Assembly (NCBI GenBank): GCA_023140195.1
Contig: JAGLME010000004.1
Coordinates: 72,578 to 136,577, forward strand
Direction: 5' to 3'
DNA from: Thermoplasmata archaeon
Lineage (GTDB): Archaea > Thermoplasmatota > Thermoplasmata > RBG-16-68-12 > SOIM01
Length of the DNA: 64,000 bases
Both the position numbers and the translations under genes were made by a program. The notes beneath the pieces are model-generated. The model was not told where the DNA came from and searched no databases. It worked only from the letters and a program-made list of their open reading frames with translations. Below are positions 60,601 through 64,000 of the stretch, in pieces (within the stretch, counting starts at the first letter, position 1; every line of letters starts with the position of its first letter).

Positions 60601-62987
60601 AAGGTCTCGCCGAGGGAACTGGAATAACCGTCCACATTGAACGACTGTACTCCGACCGCGTCGGCCCTAACCTGCCAAGAGACCGTGCCGGTGGCCCCAT
60701 TGACAAGATTCCCTATCGAAGAGGGGTTCGAGCCACCGACCAAGGTAAGTCCCCCGGGCAGGTTGATGCGTCCGTTCACGTTCCACCCCTCGAGCTGTCC
60801 CAGGTTGGTGATGTTGGCGAACACGGTGAACTGGCTCCCGAAGAGAACGTTGGAAGGAGCGCTCACATTCACTATGTAATATGGAGGGATGATCTCGGTA
60901 TAGCTTCCCATGTGTGCTAGTGAGAAGGGTTCATTGACGGGTCCCCTGATGGTGCCGAACGCCCTCACCTTGAAGAGAACGTCTCCTCTCGCGGAATTGA
61001 AATTCAGCTGTTCGACATTGCTGAGAGAGAAGCTGGAACGTCCAAGTTCGTTCCTGGTGGGCATCTCGTACAGGTACAGATCGAGATCGTTGGGCGGCCA
61101 GTGCTGGAAGGGATAGCCGGCACCGATGTAGACGGAGTGCTTCTGCCAAGCCAGAGTTGCCTTGTCGCCGGCGGCCACAGAACCCCTGTAGAACCGGTAC
61201 CTGAGCGAGTCGTTGACGAAACCTTCGATGTGGTAGTCCATCCAGGTGAGGGTCTTGTCCATGTCGATGTACCCCCATCCGGTATCGTTGTCCACGCCGG
61301 AGATTATCCCCCAGTCCTCCGCATGGTTGATCATGAGGGCCCTGTAGATGGCGGGGAAAAGAGATGAATCGTTGGTGTAGTTCAGCATCAGAAGGGCGGC
61401 GGCTGCGACGTGGGGTGCTGCCATGCTCGTCCCTGACATGAGTATGAAATCGCTCCCGGTCGCCCACTTGGTGTTGGCGGACATGATGTTCGTACCCGGT
61501 GCCAAAACGGTCGGGGCTATCCTCCCATCGTCCAGTGGACCGCGGCTGCTGAAACCGCTGGTGAAATCGGTGAGCCTTGAGTCGGTATTGCGATCGTTCA
61601 TGCTTCCCACGCAGAAAATGTTGAAGGCGTCACCCGGGATACCCACCGTGCCAGAACCGGGTCCTGAGTTGCCGGCCGAAACTGCAATAGGGACACCGAG
61701 GTCGTCTATGACCGCGTCCAGGAATCTGGAGGGTCCGCTGTTACCGTTGGTGAGGCCTCCGCCTCCGTAGCTGAGGCTCAGGATATCAGCGCCGGCCGTC
61801 TGGACCGCCCAATCAGTGATCTGCATGAAGTCTCCCCAGTCTCCTCCGCCGAGTCCGTCGCTCGTGTCATATCCGAACTTGCCGTCGATAAGATTGCGCA
61901 TGCCGTATGCAACGCCCTGGTAGGTGGTGTCGTTGCTCAGGATGATACCTGCGATGTGAGTGCCGTGACCGTGGAAATCGTCTGTCGATGCTGGATTGTC
62001 TATGTACCTTGGGTCGAACTGGCCGTTGTCGTGAACGACCTTTTCGAATTCCTCGTGGAGGTTGGGATGTGTTCCGTTGATGCCTGTATCAGTGACCGTC
62101 AGGTCCCAGGGTCCTCCAGTTATGCCGCTGCTCCACATTACGTTGGCGTATATCGCGTTGGGACTGACATCGAGGTGCGGGTACATCTTGAAACTGGCGT
62201 GGACGAAACCCACATCCGGTCCATCAGCAATCGCTTGGATGGAGTGGACCGGCACCCAGGCTGAGAACGAGTTGAAGAGATGCCCCTGATAGCCCATACG
62301 GTAGCCCGATGATCCAAGGCGGCTGTACAGATCCTCCTGGATAAGGGCGTTCTCGACCTCGGTGATGTCCAGTATCTCCTTTCGGATCTCATACGTCTTG
62401 AGGTCGATCTTCAGATTGGTCAGCTCCAGGTGGCTGACCTCGGATGGCGTCATGGTGTTCTCGATCGGTCCTATGATGGAAACCGCATCAACGGGTATCC
62501 TGGCCTTTGCACCCTGATATATCGCCGTCCTCTCGTCCATCAGTGCCTGGAGCGCAGGCTTGTGCTCCGCCCTGGTCTTCAGACTGATCTCGTGAGAAGG
62601 CTGTCCTCTCATCTCCACCACGATGGAAACGATCTCGTTCTGTGAGCTCTCGTCCCCCATGGCCTCCTGAAGTTTGGGATCGATCTTATACGAAGACCCA
62701 TCTGCAAGGCCCAGTTCATATTCTGCCAGTGATTCAAGGTCCTCGAAGAGAATGCTTTCCCCAAGGTAGCTGGTCCTCTCCTCGACCATGTCTTTGATGA
62801 TGAGATACCTCTGACCCGAGACCGGACCAAAGAGATATTCACCCCGAGGAAGCGGTTCCTGCAACGCCTCTTCTGCTTGTTGGCTCTGGGCGCTTCCTTT
62901 TCCGGGTGTCAACAGAGGCGATAACGAGCCAACGAGGAAAAGGGCAGCGATGAGAATGGGAGCCATTTTCCCGATTATTCTGCCCAA
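57672..62987 (-). CDS. Giant membrane-anchored subtilisin-like protease
   Basis: 1771 residues: signal peptide (1-33, opening MGRIIGKM), prodomain-like region (to about 250), S8 peptidase domain (about 260-590) with the triad in VTDTGING (Asp), DFHGHGTHIAG (His) and MSGTSMAAPH (Ser). Next come a CARDB-like domain (about 720-810), about six Ig-like repeats of the PxPQEV/VNIS type interrupted and followed by PKD domains, calcium-binding DxDxDG repeats (about 1580-1640), a membrane helix (about 1655-1675), a basic stretch and a Pro/Glu/Asp-rich tail. It should degrade extracellular protein while tethered to the cell. It shares its Ig-like repeat with the surface protein at 5-10 kb. Confidence 0.92.
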   Translation of the reverse strand: MGRIIGKMAPILIAALFLVGSLSPLLTPGKGSAQSQQAEEALQEPLPRGEYLFGPVSGQRYLIIKDMVEERTSYLGESILFEDLESLAEYELGLADGSSYKIDPKLQEAMGDESSQNEIVSIVVEMRGQPSHEISLKTRAEHKPALQALMDERTAIYQGAKARIPVDAVSIIGPIENTMTPSEVSHLELTNLKIDLKTYEIRKEILDITEVENALIQEDLYSRLGSSGYRMGYQGHLFNSFSAWVPVHSIQAIADGPDVGFVHASFKMYPHLDVSPNAIYANVMWSSGITGGPWDLTVTDTGINGTHPNLHEEFEKVVHDNGQFDPRYIDNPASTDDFHGHGTHIAGIILSNDTTYQGVAYGMRNLIDGKFGYDTSDGLGGGDWGDFMQITDWAVQTAGADILSLSYGGGGLTNGNSGPSRFLDAVIDDLGVPIAVSAGNSGPGSGTVGIPGDAFNIFCVGSMNDRNTDSRLTDFTSGFSSRGPLDDGRIAPTVLAPGTNIMSANTKWATGSDFILMSGTSMAAPHVAAAALLMLNYTNDSSLFPAIYRALMINHAEDWGIISGVDNDTGWGYIDMDKTLTWMDYHIEGFVNDSLRYRFYRGSVAAGDKATLAWQKHSVYIGAGYPFQHWPPNDLDLYLYEMPTRNELGRSSFSLSNVEQLNFNSARGDVLFKVRAFGTIRGPVNEPFSLAHMGSYTEIIPPYYIVNVSAPSNVLFGSQFTVFANITNLGQLEGWNVNGRINLPGGLTLVGGSNPSSIGNLVNGATGTVSWQVRADAVGVQSFNVDGYSSSLGETFLNNSGNIILNVIDVELPLILEVNAQPNPQEVYGLVNISTLVLDNTGVNRVVVSITKPDLTPFGNFTMGFDVGSLKYFYYDTYPDLGDYTFDIWAEDLNSNWNTSAGMFTIQDTTPPELSNLLAGPSPQEVFGSVNISLDVTDNFLLSNVWVEITDPLSALTSFTMNSGLIDNFYHNDAYNIIGTYNFTAWAIDSLGLLNSTGGQFVIQDSTFPIADAGPDQYDMLIGTAVNFDGTGSSDNYQIASYVWTFFDGAPQTMMGVTPQYTFLIASCYDVDLNVTDTSGNYAVDTMRVCTIERNPPLIQNVAATPNPQEIFGFVNISADVWDDYGLVDVWIKVVAPDMTTTNVSMTSGPGDLFYNRRMYSELGTYDFTIWTIDVYDNWNSSQGSFFIDDWTPPKMNNVGVNPTTRQIHGSVNVSLFVTDNHLVDQVLIDITDPDSLTFTNTSMSFFILALQHFYRDFYDKLGTYNFTIWASDFSGNWNSSSGSFFIQDTLPPTFISIGADPNPQEVFFEVNITTTVSDNHMVIGAWVNVSDPSGGFVGNYSMNEDSPGNYSLSRSYDLLGRFDYVIWVSDFVGNWISLGKTFRIEDGTEPLVTPLQSNPQVEVHNDLNLTANATDNFELEGTWLIIYTPAGIQIGNFTMVENPGAVANYYYELPFGALGEFSYFVAAKDTSGNWNASWETFTVVDQTPPVADAGPGRAVEQGTVVSLDGKGSSDNFGNVDEFNWTFDYDGSLVLLTGSNPLFTFDIPGNYTITLEVSDSSGNKDTDTTWVDVTAKDSDGDGLTDDYENQIGTDPLSRDSDDDGLEDADEIALGTDPLDNDTDDDGILDGQDDLPLIPNEDDGTTGGNFLSDYWWIILLMVLLVAIALPIIFASGRRRKKEEEERLREKRRRQARLGKKRAAQRARMEATMPPPPMEEDLLPEPDEPPPPPDEDTPPPSDETPAPPDKETPPPSDETPPPPDDEAPPPPTD
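57676..57830 (-). repeat. Tandem Pro/Glu-rich repeat encoding the subtilase tail
   Basis: GC-rich tandem units encode five or so copies of a PPPSDETP-like block at the C-terminus of the subtilase. Such tracts change length easily between strains. Confidence 0.7.
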
Positions 62988-63085
62988 CTTTTACCCCCTA
63001 TGATGCGTGTGTAGGGTAGTCATATGTAGCTTTGTTCTAAAAAGTTTTGTGGTATGAATCTCGATATGGATTACGGTGGCCAGAC

Positions 63086-64000
63086 CTAGTCTTTGACACC
63101 GTTTCTTCGCTTGTTGGTCTCTTCTTCTATCGCCTTGAGGGTCTCGGTCATCTGAGCGTAGTCGTGCCCCCTCCGGAGGTTCTCAAGATCTTCCATCAGG
63201 TCGTTCACGTCCACGCCCTCTTCGTTGGCGACCTTCAGGAGCTCCTCCGTCTCCATGAGTGAGTTGTCGAAGATGTGCTTCTTGTCGATACTCTCTCCGA
63301 CCTCGGCAGCCCTGTTTATCTTGGCCAGTGCCTTAAGATATCCGTCGTCCGCGAGTACCTCTTCGGCCTCATACAGGACTGAAACGGCATCTTCAACGTC
63401 TGCGCCCTTCTCGCTGAGCTCGTTGACAAAATCCCGGACCTCTCCCAGCCTCGTCTCGGTGCTCTCCCTGAGCTCCCTCTTGACGGTGGCGACCATGGTC
63501 AGCAAGGCCTCCGTCCTCTCCAGCGCTTCCTTGGCAAGACCAAGAGATTGGATCTCCGCCCTTTCTCTCTCGATGTATGCTAGGTCGTTCCTTCTCACTT
63601 CCATGTTCTTCATTTCTTCGTCAAGAGACTCATTTAAATCCGTCAAATCTGAATCCAGTTCATCCAGCCCCGACTTCTCCTTCTTCAGAGCCTCGATGAG
63701 TTCATTGGCCTCGTCCACCTTTCCCTGTGACATAAGGTCCTCGGCGGAAGCCAGCACGGCTTCCAGGTTGGATACTTGGACACCTTTCCCTTTCAGTTCC
63801 TGGATCTCCATCCGGATGCCATCTAGATCAGCACCAGCATCCTCGCTCATGGACATCCTGAGGCTGTCCGCCTCCTCGGCAACGATCCTCAGTTTCTGGA
63901 GTGCCTCAGCGCCGTCAGAGGTCTTCAGGGCATCTTGGAGTTCGCTCGCAAGATTGGACACGCTGACGCCCCAGACAGCGGCCTTTTCGATAGCTTCCTT
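63086..64000 (-). CDS. Coiled-coil protein, cut by the window edge
   Basis: At least 304 residues, predicted almost entirely helical. The track begins at an internal GTG (63961), but the frame stays open to the right edge (KEAIEKAAVWGVSVSNL...), so the N-terminus is outside the window. Repeats of about 35-40 residues contain G(V/A)(D/Q)V(S/N/E)... turns followed by paired helices (LEAVLASAEDLMSQGKVDEANELIEALKKE), the same style as the helical part of the zinc-ribbon proteins at 47-49 kb. Function unknown; a cytoplasmic scaffold or chromatin-associated role is only a guess. Confidence 0.75.
   Translation of the reverse strand, partial: KEAIEKAAVWGVSVSNLASELQDALKTSDGAEALQKLRIVAEEADSLRMSMSEDAGADLDGIRMEIQELKGKGVQVSNLEAVLASAEDLMSQGKVDEANELIEALKKEKSGLDELDSDLTDLNESLDEEMKNMEVRRNDLAYIERERAEIQSLGLAKEALERTEALLTMVATVKRELRESTETRLGEVRDFVNELSEKGADVEDAVSVLYEAEEVLADDGYLKALAKINRAAEVGESIDKKHIFDNSLMETEELLKVANEEGVDVNDLMEDLENLRRGHDYAQMTETLKAIEEETNKRRNGVKD

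Noticed and set aside
1-64000. Insertion sequences, integrase or prophage
   Set aside because: No transposase, integrase, terminal inverted repeats or attachment-like duplications at the tRNA gene were found.

Overview
The window reads as archaeal chromosome, most likely from the Thermoplasmatota. Visible archaeal marks are a tRNA-Val gene with a bulge-helix-bulge intron, an ABCE1/Rli1 homologue, archaeal NAC, roadblock and V4R proteins, an aldehyde ferredoxin oxidoreductase, and many genes whose TATA box lies about 26 bp before the start codon (leaderless mRNAs). The narrower placement is inference: it rests on a Fpo/Nuo-type complex without NADH subunits, a UbiE-like (menaquinone) methyltransferase, and very large Ig-repeat surface proteins next to peptide uptake genes. 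The lifestyle that fits is a peptide-using, probably anaerobic or facultative heterotroph.

Layout. 1-4.9 kb: thiamine-binding-like protein, MFS and Ca2+/H+ antiporters, Nnr metabolite repair enzyme, phosphoesterase. 5.0-10.2 kb: a 1724-residue surface protein with 14 Ig-like repeats. 10.2-14.2 kb: an AT-rich gap, a small membrane protein, an SDR, a UbiE-like methyltransferase, GMP synthase ATPase subunit and intron-bearing tRNA-Val. 14.2-26.6 kb: a complex I-like gene set, nuoCDHIJJKLMMN on the minus strand and nuoAB divergently on the plus strand, with an HTH regulator gene between. 26.7-31.7 kb: MATE and MFS exporters, an AbrB-PhoU regulator, two small membrane proteins. 31.7-46.9 kb: an oligopeptide ABC system in which nearly every part is enlarged. 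47-51.9 kb: zinc-ribbon proteins, a ferredoxin-AOR pair, roadblock and V4R proteins. 52-57.7 kb: CBS-zinc ribbon protein, AMMECR1, dihydroorotase, DedA, Rli1, NAC. 57.7-63 kb: a 1771-residue membrane-anchored subtilase. 63.1 kb to the edge: a coiled-coil protein cut by the window.

How it may work together (inference): the subtilase degrades protein outside the cell, the enlarged ABC system imports peptides, AOR and its ferredoxin oxidise aldehydes from amino acid breakdown, and reduced ferredoxin (or another carrier) feeds the complex I-like pump, possibly through its NuoI with four [4Fe-4S] motifs, to menaquinone.

The strongest candidates for something undescribed are two. (1) The ABC system: a DppC permease with a roughly 790-residue Kelch/propeller insertion, a DppB with an Ig-like insertion, a DppD with a helical insertion, a DppF with a C-terminal RING-like zinc finger, two tandem substrate-binding proteins with membrane anchors, and a membrane-tethered winged-helix regulator with its own extracellular domain. 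(2) The complex I-like enzyme: it has two NuoM subunits together with an internal duplication in the lateral-helix region of NuoL, and it lacks an NADH module.
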